Below are positions 16,699-25,430 of a stretch of 64,000 bases of DNA, in pieces. This DNA comes from CBDEGK01 sp965237855. Its GTDB lineage: Bacteria > Pseudomonadota > Gammaproteobacteria > Pseudomonadales > Halieaceae. The stretch covers positions 1-64,000 of the forward strand of contig CBDEGK010000005.1 in assembly GCA_965237855.1 (NCBI GenBank). Direction: 5' to 3'. A program made the position numbers and the translations under genes. Positions within the stretch are counted from its first letter, which is position 1. Each line of letters begins with the position of its first letter. The notes under the pieces are model-generated. The model was given only the letters and a program-made list of their open reading frames with translations. It ran no database searches and was not told where the DNA came from.

Positions 16699-17534
16699 TC
16701 CATCGGTGTTTTGTACCCCAGCGTAGAATGCAGCCGCTTTGCGTTGTAATACACCGCCACATATTCGCGGACATCGGCGATCGCGGCTTCTCGCGTGCGA
16801 TACACCTGGTCACATGTCCATTCGCGCTTTAGGCTACTGAAAAATCGTTCAACTGGCGCGTTGTCCCAGCAATTACCTTTTCGGCTCATGCTCGCTATCA
16901 TTCCATACTGCTTCAGCAGTGCTTGGTAGGCATAGCTGGCATATTGACTGCCACGATCGGAGTGGTGAATCAAGCCGGGCGGCGGATTTCTGAGGCTTAC
17001 AGCCATTATCAATGCCCTGATGACCAGCGCCTTGGTCATGCGGCGGTCCAAAGACCAGCCCACTACTCGCCGAGAATAAAGGTCAATCACCACGGCCAGG
17101 TAGATCCAACCCTCCTGAGTCCAAAGGCAAGTGATGTCGGTCCCCCAGCACTGATTGGGTGCCACAGGTGAAAATGCTCGATTCAGCACATTGTCAGCCA
17201 CTGGTAATCGATGTTTGCTGTCGGTGGTGACCTTGTATTTACGTTTAGATTTGACGGCGAGGCCCATAGATTTCATGAGCCGTCTGGCGCGATAACGACC
17301 AATGGAGAAGCCTTCTGCAGTAAGTTGACGGCTCAGCCTTCGGCTGCCCATACTCTGTCGAGATTCTGCAAACAGGGATTTCATTCGTCGCCTGACAGCC
17401 AGTTCTTCGGGACCAATTACCTTCCCTCCTCGGGCTCTCCAGGCGTAGTATGAACTGCGCTTTACACCGATGACCCGGCACAACATTGTTACTGGATATT
17501 TGGCGGTATTACATTGCACTAAGGCGTACTTCAC
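16659..17534 (-). CDS. IS3-family transposase OrfB (291 residues)
   Basis: DDE transposase: an HTH_21 region (SRQSMGSRRLSRQL) then the integrase core with WGTDITCL (Asp), IHHSDRGSQY (Asp) and NAPVERFFSSLKRE (Glu), closing with the typical YNAKRLHSTLGYKTP. GTG 17534 overlaps the OrfA stop (GTGA). An A6G slippery site at 17564-17570, with the minus-one frame open from it to here, would make the OrfAB fusion normally needed for transposition. Confidence 0.95.
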   Translation of the reverse strand: MKYALVQCNTAKYPVTMLCRVIGVKRSSYYAWRARGGKVIGPEELAVRRRMKSLFAESRQSMGSRRLSRQLTAEGFSIGRYRARRLMKSMGLAVKSKRKYKVTTDSKHRLPVADNVLNRAFSPVAPNQCWGTDITCLWTQEGWIYLAVVIDLYSRRVVGWSLDRRMTKALVIRALIMAVSLRNPPPGLIHHSDRGSQYASYAYQALLKQYGMIASMSRKGNCWDNAPVERFFSSLKREWTCDQVYRTREAAIADVREYVAVYYNAKRLHSTLGYKTPMDYEFNLSKVSKNS

Positions 17535-17818
17535 TTCATTTCCTTTGCGAAATACGCCGACGCCTTTTTTAGAATTTCTTTCTCCATTTTGAGCTCTCGA
17601 ACCTCGCGGCGCAGCCGCTTGAGTTCCTCTTGTTCGTCCTTGGCAAGTGCATTGATGTGGGAATTAGCCTCATGCTCTCGCTTCCAACGTCCGAGCAGCC
17701 CTGGGCCAACATCCAGGCTCCGTGCAGCTGCGGCTATGGTATAGCCCTGCTCAATCACCAATGCCACGGCATCTTGCTTGAAATCATCGGGAAAGTTCCG
17801 TTTTTGTCTGCTTATCAT
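17531..17818 (-). CDS. IS3-family OrfA (95 residues)
   Basis: Transposase DNA-binding subunit of the HTH_Tnp_1 type: RNFPDDFKQDAVALVIEQGY followed by the second helix region and a C-terminal coiled coil (LKRLRREVRELKMEKEIL). The AAAAAAG frameshift motif lies near its 3' end. ATG start at 17818. Confidence 0.94.
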   Translation of the reverse strand: MISRQKRNFPDDFKQDAVALVIEQGYTIAAAARSLDVGPGLLGRWKREHEANSHINALAKDEQEELKRLRREVRELKMEKEILKKASAYFAKEMK

Positions 17819-17893
17819 TGTTCACCTCGTATTTGCTTCTTTACAGTCTATACAAGGTGTCCACTTTTAGTAGACCACAACAAAGAGGACTGG

Positions 17894-18097
17894 TTGATCA
17901 AATTGAATCGGATATTCAAGGTTGTGTTGTATTCGACCCTGCTGGCAGCCGCTATCTATTGGGGCTATGCCGGCAGTCTCCTGGATTTCTGGGATGCCTT
18001 CCTGTGGCTGTTCGCCTTCGTGTTTATCGAGTTGAACCTTTTCGATTGGCAGGCAGAATTGAAGGCAGAGTTGAAGACTGAGGCGGCAAGCTATTAG
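17894..18097 (+). CDS. small two-helix membrane protein, possibly 5'-truncated
   Basis: Frame encoding two hydrophobic helices, IFKVVLYSTLLAAAIYW and FWDAFLWLFAFVFIELNLF, and a short acidic tail. The first in-frame initiator after the IS is TTG 17894; it overlaps the stop that the TIR gene would have used before the IS inserted (TTGA). It is GC-rich like the chromosome, and similar helices occur at the C-terminus of longer marine gammaproteobacterial membrane proteins as I recall them, so the real N-terminus may have been lost. Function unknown. MtnA follows within 17 bases. Confidence 0.45.
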   Translation: MIKLNRIFKVVLYSTLLAAAIYWGYAGSLLDFWDAFLWLFAFVFIELNLFDWQAELKAELKTEAASY

Positions 18098-18113
18098 CGA
18101 GCCTCTGCAAAGC

Positions 18114-19163
18114 TTGCGGTACCTGGCGGAGCCGGGGTATATCGAGATCATCGACCAAACCCTGTTGCCGGGTCAGCTGGAATGGCGTGCACTGAAATCC
18201 CTGGAAGATTTTTGCGAAGCCATTACCCATATGCGGGTACGTGGCGCGCCATTGATCGGCATTACCGCGGCCTATGGCTTGGCACTGGCAATGCGCAGTG
18301 ATGCCGGACCATTACCCCGTCGCGCTGCTGTGGCACAGCTACTGGCTACCCGCCCCACAGCGGTCAACCTTCGTTGGGCCATGGACCGAATGGAGCGAAG
18401 CCTGAGCGCGGTGTCGGAAGATATGGCTGCCGAGGTAGCACTGGCTGAAGCTCACCAGATTGCCGAGCAGGACATCGAGGTTTGTCGGTGCATTGGCGAT
18501 CATGGACTTGGCTTGTTGGAGCAACTGGCGGCCAAAACCGATGGCCCGTTACAGGTAATGACCCACTGTAACGCTGGCTGGTTGGCCGCACTGCGTTGGG
18601 GTACCGCACTGGCGCCGGTTTATCGGGCGGCGGAACAGGGGCTGGATATACATATCTGGGTAAGTGAAACACGGCCTCGCAACCAGGGTGCCAGTCTGAC
18701 TGCCTGGGAGCTGGGGCAGGCGGGCATTGCGCACACCATCATTGTCGACAACGCCGCCGGCCACCTGCTGCAGAGTGGCGAGGTAGACGCCTGTATAGTC
18801 GGCAGCGATCGCACACTGGCCTCTGGCGATGTTTGCAACAAGATTGGAACCTACCTGAAGGCGCTGGCAGCCCGGGACAATGGGGTGCCATTTTATGCAG
18901 CCGTGCCGATATCCAGCATTGATTGGGATAATTCCAACCCCAGTATGGTTCCGATCGAGCAGCGGTCGACGGCGGAAGTGTTGTCGATGTCTGGTGTCGG
19001 GGAAAATGGCGAGCCGGGCAGCATCGCGCTGGCGCCCGCTTCGAGCCGGGCCGCCAATCCGGCTTTTGATGTCACACCGGCCGAACTGGTCACGGCCATA
19101 ATTACCGAGAGAGGAGTTTTCAGGCCAGACCAGTTGGAGCAGCTAAAACCGCAGCGGGACTAA
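18114..19163 (+). CDS. mtnA: S-methyl-5-thioribose-1-phosphate isomerase
   Basis: Converts methylthioribose 1-phosphate to methylthioribulose 1-phosphate in the methionine salvage pathway. Family motifs are present: MRVRGAPLIGITAAYG, the catalytic-Cys segment MTHCNAG, ETRPRNQGASLTAWEL, and the Asp-bearing VGSDRTLASGDVCNKIGTY. Length 349 is typical. TTG 18114 is the annotated start, but an upstream start in the same frame cannot be excluded. No other mtn genes are nearby. Confidence 0.92.
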   Translation: MRYLAEPGYIEIIDQTLLPGQLEWRALKSLEDFCEAITHMRVRGAPLIGITAAYGLALAMRSDAGPLPRRAAVAQLLATRPTAVNLRWAMDRMERSLSAVSEDMAAEVALAEAHQIAEQDIEVCRCIGDHGLGLLEQLAAKTDGPLQVMTHCNAGWLAALRWGTALAPVYRAAEQGLDIHIWVSETRPRNQGASLTAWELGQAGIAHTIIVDNAAGHLLQSGEVDACIVGSDRTLASGDVCNKIGTYLKALAARDNGVPFYAAVPISSIDWDNSNPSMVPIEQRSTAEVLSMSGVGENGEPGSIALAPASSRAANPAFDVTPAELVTAIITERGVFRPDQLEQLKPQRD

Positions 19164-19372
19164 AAGTTTTCGTCCAGGCCGAGGTGTTCTATCCGCGGAT
19201 AGTGCTGCCATTTGAAGCTCTGTCGGTGATCGCAAATCAGGCATTGATGTTGCCACTCACCGCTGGTCTTATCCATCTCGCCAACAGCTTCCATCATGCC
19301 ATTACCACAGGCGTCACATACATAGTTCACCTCAACAGGTTTTACTTCATGTTTTACTTCGGGCATCGGCAC
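19160..19372 (-). CDS. small zinc-ribbon protein
   Basis: 70 residues with two Cys-x-x-Cys knuckles, CDACG (near residue 19) and CLICDH (near 44), plus conserved-looking aromatics (FKWQHYP), which suggest a structural zinc site. Its stop overlaps the mtnA stop by four bases (convergent). Role unknown; such proteins are common hypothetical genes in marine gammaproteobacteria. Confidence 0.7.
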   Translation of the reverse strand: MPMPEVKHEVKPVEVNYVCDACGNGMMEAVGEMDKTSGEWQHQCLICDHRQSFKWQHYPRIEHLGLDENF

Positions 19373-19497
19373 TACCTCCTGATGCCCTTATAGGGTATTC
19401 CGGTGAGCTGAGCAAGTTCCCCGGCCGGATAGCTTGTAAGGGGCAGCGGCTTTGTATAGTGTTCACTGGGCTTATAAATCTGTACGGGTGTTGGCAC

Positions 19498-20160
19498 TTG
19501 GCTGATAAACCGCTTCCAAAATTGACAACGACCTCCTTTGCCCTGTTGGGCCTATTACAGCGTCGGCCCTGGTCCGCCTATGAGCTTACCCGTTTTATGC
19601 GCAATTCGGTATTGCGAGCGGTGTGGCCGCGCGCTGAAAGCCATCTCTATAGTGAACCCAAGTTGTTGCTAAAGCGCGGTTATGTGGAAGCACACCCGGA
19701 GCAAAACGGGGCACGCAAGCGCACCGTCTACACGATTACTGACTCCGGCCGCGACGCTCTTGAAGCGTGGTTGCTCGAACAGCGGGCCTCTGAATTTCAT
19801 TTTGAGTACGAGCTGCTGGTGCGCCTGGCCTTTGCTGAACACCTGGATTTGAACCATGTGCGTGGCTACCTGGAGCAAGTCAAGCAGGAAGCCCTGACCG
19901 ATTGCGAGGAGGCGCTGTTGGCGGTGAAAGGCCAACTCAGCAATACTGACGGCCTGGCCAGCTATGCGGCGGGCCCATACTCTGGTGCGCTGATCAAATT
20001 GATTGCCGAACAAATAGAGTCGCGAATTCTGTGGGCGGAAGACATGCTCGCGCTAATGGCGACTCTGGATGGTGAGCAACCTCTGCTAGCCGAGCTCGGT
20101 GTCGATATCTATCGCCAGGCGCAGCAACGTTTGGAAGCGCTGCTCGCCGAACACCGCTAG
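19498..20160 (+). CDS. PadR-family transcriptional regulator
   Basis: Winged-helix repressor: SFALLGLLQRRPWSAYELTR and the wing KRTVYTITDSGRDALEAWL are PadR hallmarks, and the second half is the Vir_act_alpha_C-like helical dimerisation region. TTG 19498 starts directly before the domain; GTG 19459 is in frame, but a TATAGT box overlaps that position, making the later start more likely. Convergent with the radical SAM gene. Target unknown. Confidence 0.85.
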   Translation: MADKPLPKLTTTSFALLGLLQRRPWSAYELTRFMRNSVLRAVWPRAESHLYSEPKLLLKRGYVEAHPEQNGARKRTVYTITDSGRDALEAWLLEQRASEFHFEYELLVRLAFAEHLDLNHVRGYLEQVKQEALTDCEEALLAVKGQLSNTDGLASYAAGPYSGALIKLIAEQIESRILWAEDMLALMATLDGEQPLLAELGVDIYRQAQQRLEALLAEHR

Positions 20161-20167
20161 ACGTTGG

Positions 20168-22045
20168 TCAGGCGATCGCCAGCAGCTGCACGCCCGTTTG
20201 CTGTTCCTCGCAGATTGCACCTTTTAACCAACTGCCGCCGTCGGCGACCAGCAAGATTTCCCCCAGCCCACCCGGAGAGGTGAATTCCACCAGCACGTTG
20301 TTGTCCTCCCAGTCACTGGCGGCGGGCAATTCCATGGCGGCGAGCCGGGCAAAGACCCGGCGGACGTCGAAGTCGAACGGTTGTTCCCATTTATATTCGC
20401 TGCCCATTCTTGGTCGCAGGGCGGCGTCCAGTTGCAGTAGCTGGCTTGCCTGCTTCAGTACCTGCGTGCTGTTGCCATACTGTTGCAACCAGGTTTCTAC
20501 GATCGTGGTAATGGTGCCGTAGAGCTCGTCCGGTTGCGCCAGTGCCCGGAGATAAATCTCGTCACGGGCCTCGTATACCAACATGCGCTCGTCGCAATCA
20601 AGTTCAGCCGGTGCATAGTGTGGGAGAATCTCACGCAGGATGGCCCTCAGCAGTGAGGAAACGGGTGCGGTCTTTTGCAGCGCCAGCCAGCGGGTGGTCA
20701 GTGGCATGATGTGGCCGTGTATAAGCAAGATGTGTGCGGTGATCAGGAAGTAGCCCTCTTCGCCCTGGTGGCGGTCGAAGGTGTGGCAGCCCACCACGTA
20801 TTCACCTTTGGCCTTGCCATAGCCAGCGACCGGGATGGTCTCAATCTGGTATTCCTCACGACGCCGGTAGAATTCGGTGCCCGGCAGTAGCGTATAGCCG
20901 AAGATATTGATATTGGGGAAAACGGACAGCAGGGTGTCCAGGTTCTTTTCGAAACTCTCCAGATTGTCCCCGGGCAGACCCCAGATCAGCTCTGCGGCTA
21001 TGGGTACGCCCTGTTCCGACATGTGCTTGGCGATGGGCTCATATTGGTTGGAGCTCATGTTCTGCCGGTTGCTGAGCCGCAGGGCTTCTGGTGTCAGGGT
21101 TTGCAGCGCCAGTTGGTAATGGGGTAACAAGTTGTGCTGATGTAGCAGCAGGGCGATAGCCTGCACCTGACGGCTGTGTTTCTTGGACCAGGAGGTCGCG
21201 AAAGACACAGGCAGGCCAGTACGCTGCTTGAGGTCTACGATCAATTCGGCCTTGGCCATGTCTTGCTTGAGCGCGCCAAAATTTGAATCGGCCAGCCACA
21301 GGTCCTTGATCCCGGCGGCGGCTATTTTCTCCCAGTCCTCGCGAATGCGCTGCATGGACCACTGGTACATCTTGCCGCCGATAGCGCCGGTTCCCCACTC
21401 GCAGAATGCGCAGCGGAAGGGACAGCCGCGGCTGGTTTCATAGGAAATCGAGTTGTAGAGAGGCTCACCCTGTGCGTCGGTCAGCTCCAGCACCTCCAGT
21501 GGCGAGGGATAGACATCCAGGTCTGCTGCCCGCTGCCGGCTCGATGTGCGGGTGATCTGACCGCTGTCCAGGTAGGCGAGTCCGGCGATATCGGGCCATT
21601 GTGCCCTCGATTCGGCATCGAGCAGCTCGCAAAAAGTGACTTCGCCTTCCCCCAGTACCACCACGTCGACCGGGTCTACGCCCAGGTAATCTTCAGCCTG
21701 CTGCACGTGGGGGCCGCCAGTGACAGCCAGTAACTGCGGAAGATCTCGCTTGAGCTCCGCCACCAGGGCGAGGAATTCTGCGGCGTTCCAGGTGTAGAAA
21801 CTGAAGCCGATAAGCGGCTGCATGCCTTGGGCCAGCGCGCGTACTGCCACATCCCTGGTCTGTTGGTGCCATTGTGTCAGCCAGCTTTCAATCTCGCCGA
21901 CATTCCTGAAATGTACCAGCTCGATGTTGGTTTGGTCACTGCTGCGTCCGTATCGGCGGAAATAGGAGGTCAGTGCCGCCGTGGTAGTCGGTGGCGAGTT
22001 GAATTGATCCGTGTCCATGCTGAACAGCCAGACCGGTCGGTTCAC
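20168..22045 (-). CDS. B12-binding-domain radical SAM protein
   Basis: 625 residues. The N-terminal cobalamin-binding-like Rossmann domain (AVTGGPHVQ, then VVVLGEGEVTF) lacks an obvious DxHxxG histidine, as in many members. The radical SAM core has the 4Fe-4S motif CPFRCAFC near residue 207-214 and the usual downstream elements (LWLADSNFG, AAELIWGLPGD). The C-terminal 200 residues resemble extensions of uncharacterised B12-radical SAM enzymes. The substrate is not predictable. No peptide precursor or pathway gene was seen next to it. Confidence 0.85.
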   Translation of the reverse strand: MNRPVWLFSMDTDQFNSPPTTTAALTSYFRRYGRSSDQTNIELVHFRNVGEIESWLTQWHQQTRDVAVRALAQGMQPLIGFSFYTWNAAEFLALVAELKRDLPQLLAVTGGPHVQQAEDYLGVDPVDVVVLGEGEVTFCELLDAESRAQWPDIAGLAYLDSGQITRTSSRQRAADLDVYPSPLEVLELTDAQGEPLYNSISYETSRGCPFRCAFCEWGTGAIGGKMYQWSMQRIREDWEKIAAAGIKDLWLADSNFGALKQDMAKAELIVDLKQRTGLPVSFATSWSKKHSRQVQAIALLLHQHNLLPHYQLALQTLTPEALRLSNRQNMSSNQYEPIAKHMSEQGVPIAAELIWGLPGDNLESFEKNLDTLLSVFPNINIFGYTLLPGTEFYRRREEYQIETIPVAGYGKAKGEYVVGCHTFDRHQGEEGYFLITAHILLIHGHIMPLTTRWLALQKTAPVSSLLRAILREILPHYAPAELDCDERMLVYEARDEIYLRALAQPDELYGTITTIVETWLQQYGNSTQVLKQASQLLQLDAALRPRMGSEYKWEQPFDFDVRRVFARLAAMELPAASDWEDNNVLVEFTSPGGLGEILLVADGGSWLKGAICEEQQTGVQLLAIA

Positions 22046-22100
22046 GGGGGTATGCCTCGATTATTATTGTCGGCACACTATATCCAATACTGGTCGAGAA

Positions 22101-22436
22101 TCACACGGTAGCGCGGCGGTACCCGATCGGATTGTGAATGCCCATGATGCTGAGCCCAACTGGCAGCAGGATCATGGAAATGATGACAGCCAGCAGGATG
22201 TCTGCGGGCATCTGCAGGCTACCTACGCCGCGCATGTGCATTTCTGCCATGATGCTGACCAGGGCCATAGTGCCGAGCTCAATAGGCGATCGGCGTACTA
22301 ACAACAAGGTGCAAAAAATCACTGAAGTGGCCATCCACGCGGTGCTAGAGGGCATATGCAGGCAGACGAGCCCCAATTTTCCCACCAGGAGGCCCACGAT
22401 GATAGATGCCGGAATACTGAAAAGGACTGAGTTCAT
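22101..22436 (-). CDS. small membrane protein, unknown
   Basis: 111 residues with three probable membrane helices (SIPASIIVGLLVGKLGLVCL, TAWMATSVIFCTLLLV, ADILLAVIISMILLPVGLSI). Divergent from the LysR regulator, with a CRP-type palindrome between them, so its expression may be under both. No family recognised. Confidence 0.6.
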   Translation of the reverse strand: MNSVLFSIPASIIVGLLVGKLGLVCLHMPSSTAWMATSVIFCTLLLVRRSPIELGTMALVSIMAEMHMRGVGSLQMPADILLAVIISMILLPVGLSIMGIHNPIGYRRATV

Positions 22437-22511
22437 AACTAGTACCTCTGCTTGTTTTCGGCTCTAAGTGTGGGGGTCGAACGCAGGACTTTCTATGGGC
22501 AGACCTGAAGC

Positions 22512-22529
22512 CTGTGAGAGTTGTCACAG
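22512..22529. promoter_or_regulatory. CRP/Vfr-type binding site (perfect core)
   Basis: CTGTGAGAGTTGTCACAG contains TGTGA-N6-TCACA, the exact CRP consensus spacing and arms. It lies in the 186-bp divergent region between the small membrane gene and the LysR gene. A second palindrome, ACTGTG-N8-CACAGT (22553-22572), lies nearer the LysR start and may be a regulator site of its own. Sequence-based inference only. Confidence 0.55.
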
Positions 22530-22622
22530 AAATGGCTAGTCGTGTTGGTCCGACTGTGAACTGGCCCACAGTCTTGCGACCCTGTCCGATATGGGTCAAA
22601 GTCGCGCTGAGGAGGACATGGT

Positions 22623-23465
22623 TTGGATATTGAGTTGCTCAAGACCTTTCTCGAGGTTCGGCGCACCCGGCATTTCGGGAAAGCCGCAGAAAACCTATTC
22701 CTGACCCAGGCCGCGGTCAGTGCTCGCATCCGTCAATTGGAACAGTTACTGGGTGTCACACTGTTTATCCGAAGCCGTAACAATATTCAGCTTACCAGCG
22801 ATGGCGAGCGCCTGGTGGCACATGCGGAGACTGTTGTACTGGCCTGGGCCCGGGCGCGGCAGGATATGACGCTAGATACCCAGCAGAGCAGCCAGATATA
22901 CATTGGGGTGCGCTCTGGTATGTGGAGTATGGCGCTGCAGGAGCGCCTGCAGGCTCTGCATACCAACATGCCGAATGTGGCGATTCGCACCGAGGGACAT
23001 GTGCCTGACAGTGCCATCAAAATGCTGCTGGATCGAACACTCGATATTGCCATCAGCTATGATCCGCCCAATCTGCCCGAATTCAAATTGCGAGCCCTCG
23101 GCCACCTGCAGCTGCACCTGCACAGCCGCCGCAACCGACAGACAGTGGAGCAGGCTCTGGCCCAGGACTATGTATATGTCGACTGGGGCAGCGCCTTTGC
23201 GCGCTTTCATGCTACGCGTTTTGGCGATGCGATTACGCCGGTACTACGCACCAACATCGGGCAGTCCGCGCGCGAATTTATTATTGAAAATGGCGGTGCC
23301 GCCTACCTGCCAACCACCTTGCTAAAAACCGTTCGCAGGCGATTATACCGAGTGATAGATGCGCCGGTGTTCAAGCGTCAGATACATGCCGCGTACCGGG
23401 TAAATTCAGACAAGATAGAGTTGATTGAATCGGTGCTGGAAAGCTTTGATGGACTGGAAATTTAG
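22623..23465 (+). CDS. LysR-family transcriptional regulator, HdfR-like
   Basis: The N-terminal wHTH matches the HdfR group closely: ELLKTFLEVRRTRHFGKAAE, LTQAAVSARIRQLEQLLGV, LFIRSRNNIQLT. The C-terminal part is a substrate-binding-like effector domain. TTG 22623 is supported by GAGGAGG five bases upstream; the ATG at 22618 is in another frame. HdfR represses flagellar flhDC in enterobacteria, but the target here is unknown. 280 residues, normal length. Confidence 0.88.
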   Translation: MDIELLKTFLEVRRTRHFGKAAENLFLTQAAVSARIRQLEQLLGVTLFIRSRNNIQLTSDGERLVAHAETVVLAWARARQDMTLDTQQSSQIYIGVRSGMWSMALQERLQALHTNMPNVAIRTEGHVPDSAIKMLLDRTLDIAISYDPPNLPEFKLRALGHLQLHLHSRRNRQTVEQALAQDYVYVDWGSAFARFHATRFGDAITPVLRTNIGQSAREFIIENGGAAYLPTTLLKTVRRRLYRVIDAPVFKRQIHAAYRVNSDKIELIESVLESFDGLEI

Positions 23466-23521
23466 CCGACAAAGCTCTTCGGGCTGCCACCGCCCGCGCG
23501 TGGGCTGGGATAGGCCCTAGT

Positions 23522-23740
23522 TCAGGCCTCTTCCCAATCCAGATCCATGAACCGCAGCTCGTCCTGAATGCGCTTTTCCTCTAGCCGTTGTTCGGCCCTG
23601 CGCCGCAGGTCAGCGAGACGACTTCTCCCCGATGTCTTGGGTTCATCATCCAGTGCCTCTTCCAGTGAGTCACCCAGCACCGGCTCAAAAAACTCGTCGA
23701 TGCTGTCGCTAAGAGTGGGTTCCAGGGGGTTTTGTCCCAT
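23522..23740 (-). CDS. small acidic/arginine-rich protein, PA3496-like
   Basis: 72-residue protein with an acidic N-terminal half and a helical RLADLRRRAEQRLEEKRIQDEL segment, reminiscent of the PA3496 family (tentative). ATG 23740 is chosen because GGAGACGAGAT directly precedes it; a longer frame to 23782 exists. It follows the LysR gene convergently. Function not known. Confidence 0.55.
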   Translation of the reverse strand: MGQNPLEPTLSDSIDEFFEPVLGDSLEEALDDEPKTSGRSRLADLRRRAEQRLEEKRIQDELRFMDLDWEEA

Positions 23741-24131
23741 ATCTCGTCTCCGTAGATACCAGTCACCACCACTCAGGCGCAATATCTCCCAGCACCTGTA
23801 ACGAGTAAATCAAAAATTTGTTGGCTGCTCGATAAAAATAATTTGTCGATAACAGTGGCCGTCTCGGCTAGCGGGGAGCAAGGCAAACGGTCTCCATCCA
23901 TAGATCGCGGCATCATCAGTCACATCCCTGTGACAGTGGGCGTCCCTGCCACATGCCGCGGACCGTAGCCTCACTCCCCAACATCACAATGCAACAGGCT
24001 TGCCAACTAAGATTCGCCCGTGTCTACGCGATTCCGACGCTGCCAGACCGGGCTCATCGACGTCGCTGACATGGTCCGAGCGACCCATTGTCCGTGCTAC
24101 GCTGCTTGTCGTCTTTGCAAGGGATCTGCAG
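23741..24131. other. gene-free interval upstream of the cyclase
   Basis: No convincing coding region in 391 bases. A frame open from 24000 continues into the cyclase but lacks similarity to it before ATG 24132. The only structured element seen is the three-stem fold at 23906-23960. Confidence 0.5.
23906..23960. other. predicted three-way-junction nucleic-acid structure
   Basis: An outer stem of eight perfect pairs (CGCGGCAT 23906-23913 with ATGCCGCG 23953-23960) encloses two hairpins: GTCACA-TCCC-TGTGAC (23919-23934, six pairs) and GTGG/CCAC with one further pair (23936-23952) and a GTCCCT loop. Five bases separate the outer stem from hairpin 1, one base separates the hairpins, none closes the junction. 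It could be an RNA leader element or small RNA on either strand, or a cruciform repeat. No known class matched. Confidence 0.4.
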
Positions 24132-25430
24132 ATGGCTTCACCAGTCGATGGTGTGTCCCGCCTCAGCGGCGAATTTCTCGATGGCAATCTAGAGGCGGTC
24201 TATCGCTCTACCCTGCGACAGGCAGAGTTTGATCAGATACGGCTGATCTGGTTGTTGGCGCTATTGTTCTTTTGCGCCTATGGGGCGATCGATGTTTTGC
24301 TCCTCAGCAGCGGCCTGGATTTGTTTGCCCTGCGCCTGGCAATTCTTTGTTGCGGTGGCCTGGCCATCGCGGTCGGAGCAACAGTTCATAGCCACCAGCT
24401 CCGAGACAGGGTCAATTTCCTTGCCCTCTTGTTGGTATCAGTCTGTTATGTCCAGATACTTCAGCGTCGGGAATTACCCGGCAATCCGCAAGGTGCGATC
24501 ATGCTGTTGGTGGTGGGCATGTACATGTTTTCCCCAGGCCGCTTCAGCTGGGTTTGCATCAATGGTATTAGCTGCTCGCTACTGTATTGGCATAGCGTCG
24601 GTCCTGAGTTCGGTCGTGTCGGCGGCTGGGTCAGTCTCAGTTACCTGGTGCCGGCGAACCTGCTGGCAGCATTGGCGCTGGCCCGGCTCAATGAGGCCAG
24701 GCGACGGTCCTACGCACATCAACAACAATTGCGCCTGGCCCACAGGCAGAGCCGACAATTACTCTACAACGCCTTACCGCGGGTAACCGCTCAATATCTG
24801 CAGAAACACCCCGGCCAGTTGCCGGCCCAGCACATCGACAGCGCCACGGTCGTATTTGCTGATATCGTGGGCTTTACCTCCTTGAGCAGGCAGTTGTCCG
24901 CACCGGACCTGGTGATATTTCTCAACCACTTGTTTTCCAGTTTCGATTCAGAACTGGAGCAGTTTGGCCTGGAGAAAATCAAGACGCTTGGCGACGCCTA
25001 CATGGCGGTGGCCGGTGCTCCGACCCCGCTGCAAGATCATGCCGAGCGGGGGCTTGCCTTCGCGCTGGCGCAGCGCCGTTGCGATTGGGAAGTTGGCGCC
25101 GCATTGGGAATGCCACTACAACTTCGCATCGGGCTCAATTCCGGGCCCCTCGTGGCCGGGGTTGTGGGCCGCAAACGCTACGCTTTTGATGTGTGGGGTG
25201 AGACCGTCAACCTCGCCAGCCGCCTACAGGTCATGTCCGATCCCGACCAGATTCTGGTAGCTGCCAGCACCTGTAGTGCCTGTGGCAACGGTTTTCAGTT
25301 TGGCCCCGAGCGAATACTGGCACTCAAGGGCGGTGGCAGCGTCACTGCCTGTTATCTTCGCGAAAGCCAGTTGGCGATATCCTCTGCGCAAGCTTCCACT
25401 GAGGTTTGCACGGCAGGCGGCACGGTGTAG
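24132..25430 (+). CDS. membrane-bound class III adenylate cyclase
   Basis: Makes cAMP from ATP. The N-terminal half has about six membrane helices (residues 30-185), followed by a class III catalytic domain: FADIVGFTSLS with metal Asp near 243, EKIKTLGDAYMAV (Lys for adenine recognition, second metal Asp) near 281, and FDVWGETVNLASRL near 352 with the adenine-side Asp and transition-state Asn/Arg. Residue choice points to ATP rather than GTP. ATG 24132 is the first Met before the globular start. The 3' end overlaps the convergent shikimate kinase gene by 79 bases. The CRP-type site 1.6 kb away hints at a local cAMP circuit. Confidence 0.9.
   Translation: MASPVDGVSRLSGEFLDGNLEAVYRSTLRQAEFDQIRLIWLLALLFFCAYGAIDVLLLSSGLDLFALRLAILCCGGLAIAVGATVHSHQLRDRVNFLALLLVSVCYVQILQRRELPGNPQGAIMLLVVGMYMFSPGRFSWVCINGISCSLLYWHSVGPEFGRVGGWVSLSYLVPANLLAALALARLNEARRRSYAHQQQLRLAHRQSRQLLYNALPRVTAQYLQKHPGQLPAQHIDSATVVFADIVGFTSLSRQLSAPDLVIFLNHLFSSFDSELEQFGLEKIKTLGDAYMAVAGAPTPLQDHAERGLAFALAQRRCDWEVGAALGMPLQLRIGLNSGPLVAGVVGRKRYAFDVWGETVNLASRLQVMSDPDQILVAASTCSACGNGFQFGPERILALKGGGSVTACYLRESQLAISSAQASTEVCTAGGTV

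Larger units (their letters stand above)
16651..17882 (-). mobile_element. intact IS3-family element with AAG target duplication (1232 bp)
   Basis: A second, unrelated IS3-family element. The ends are imperfect inverted repeats: TGTTGTGGTCAACTA at 16651 and, reading inward from 17882, TGTTGTGGTCTACTA, continuing with TGGACAC in both. The flanking triplets are AAG (16648-16650) and AAG (17883-17885), a 3-bp duplication usual for the family. Both open reading frames and a frameshift site are intact, so it is probably a recent, functional insertion. Confidence 0.92.

Noticed and set aside
24000..24131. Upstream extension of the adenylate cyclase
   Set aside because: Sequence does not resemble the domain and ATG 24132 is better placed.
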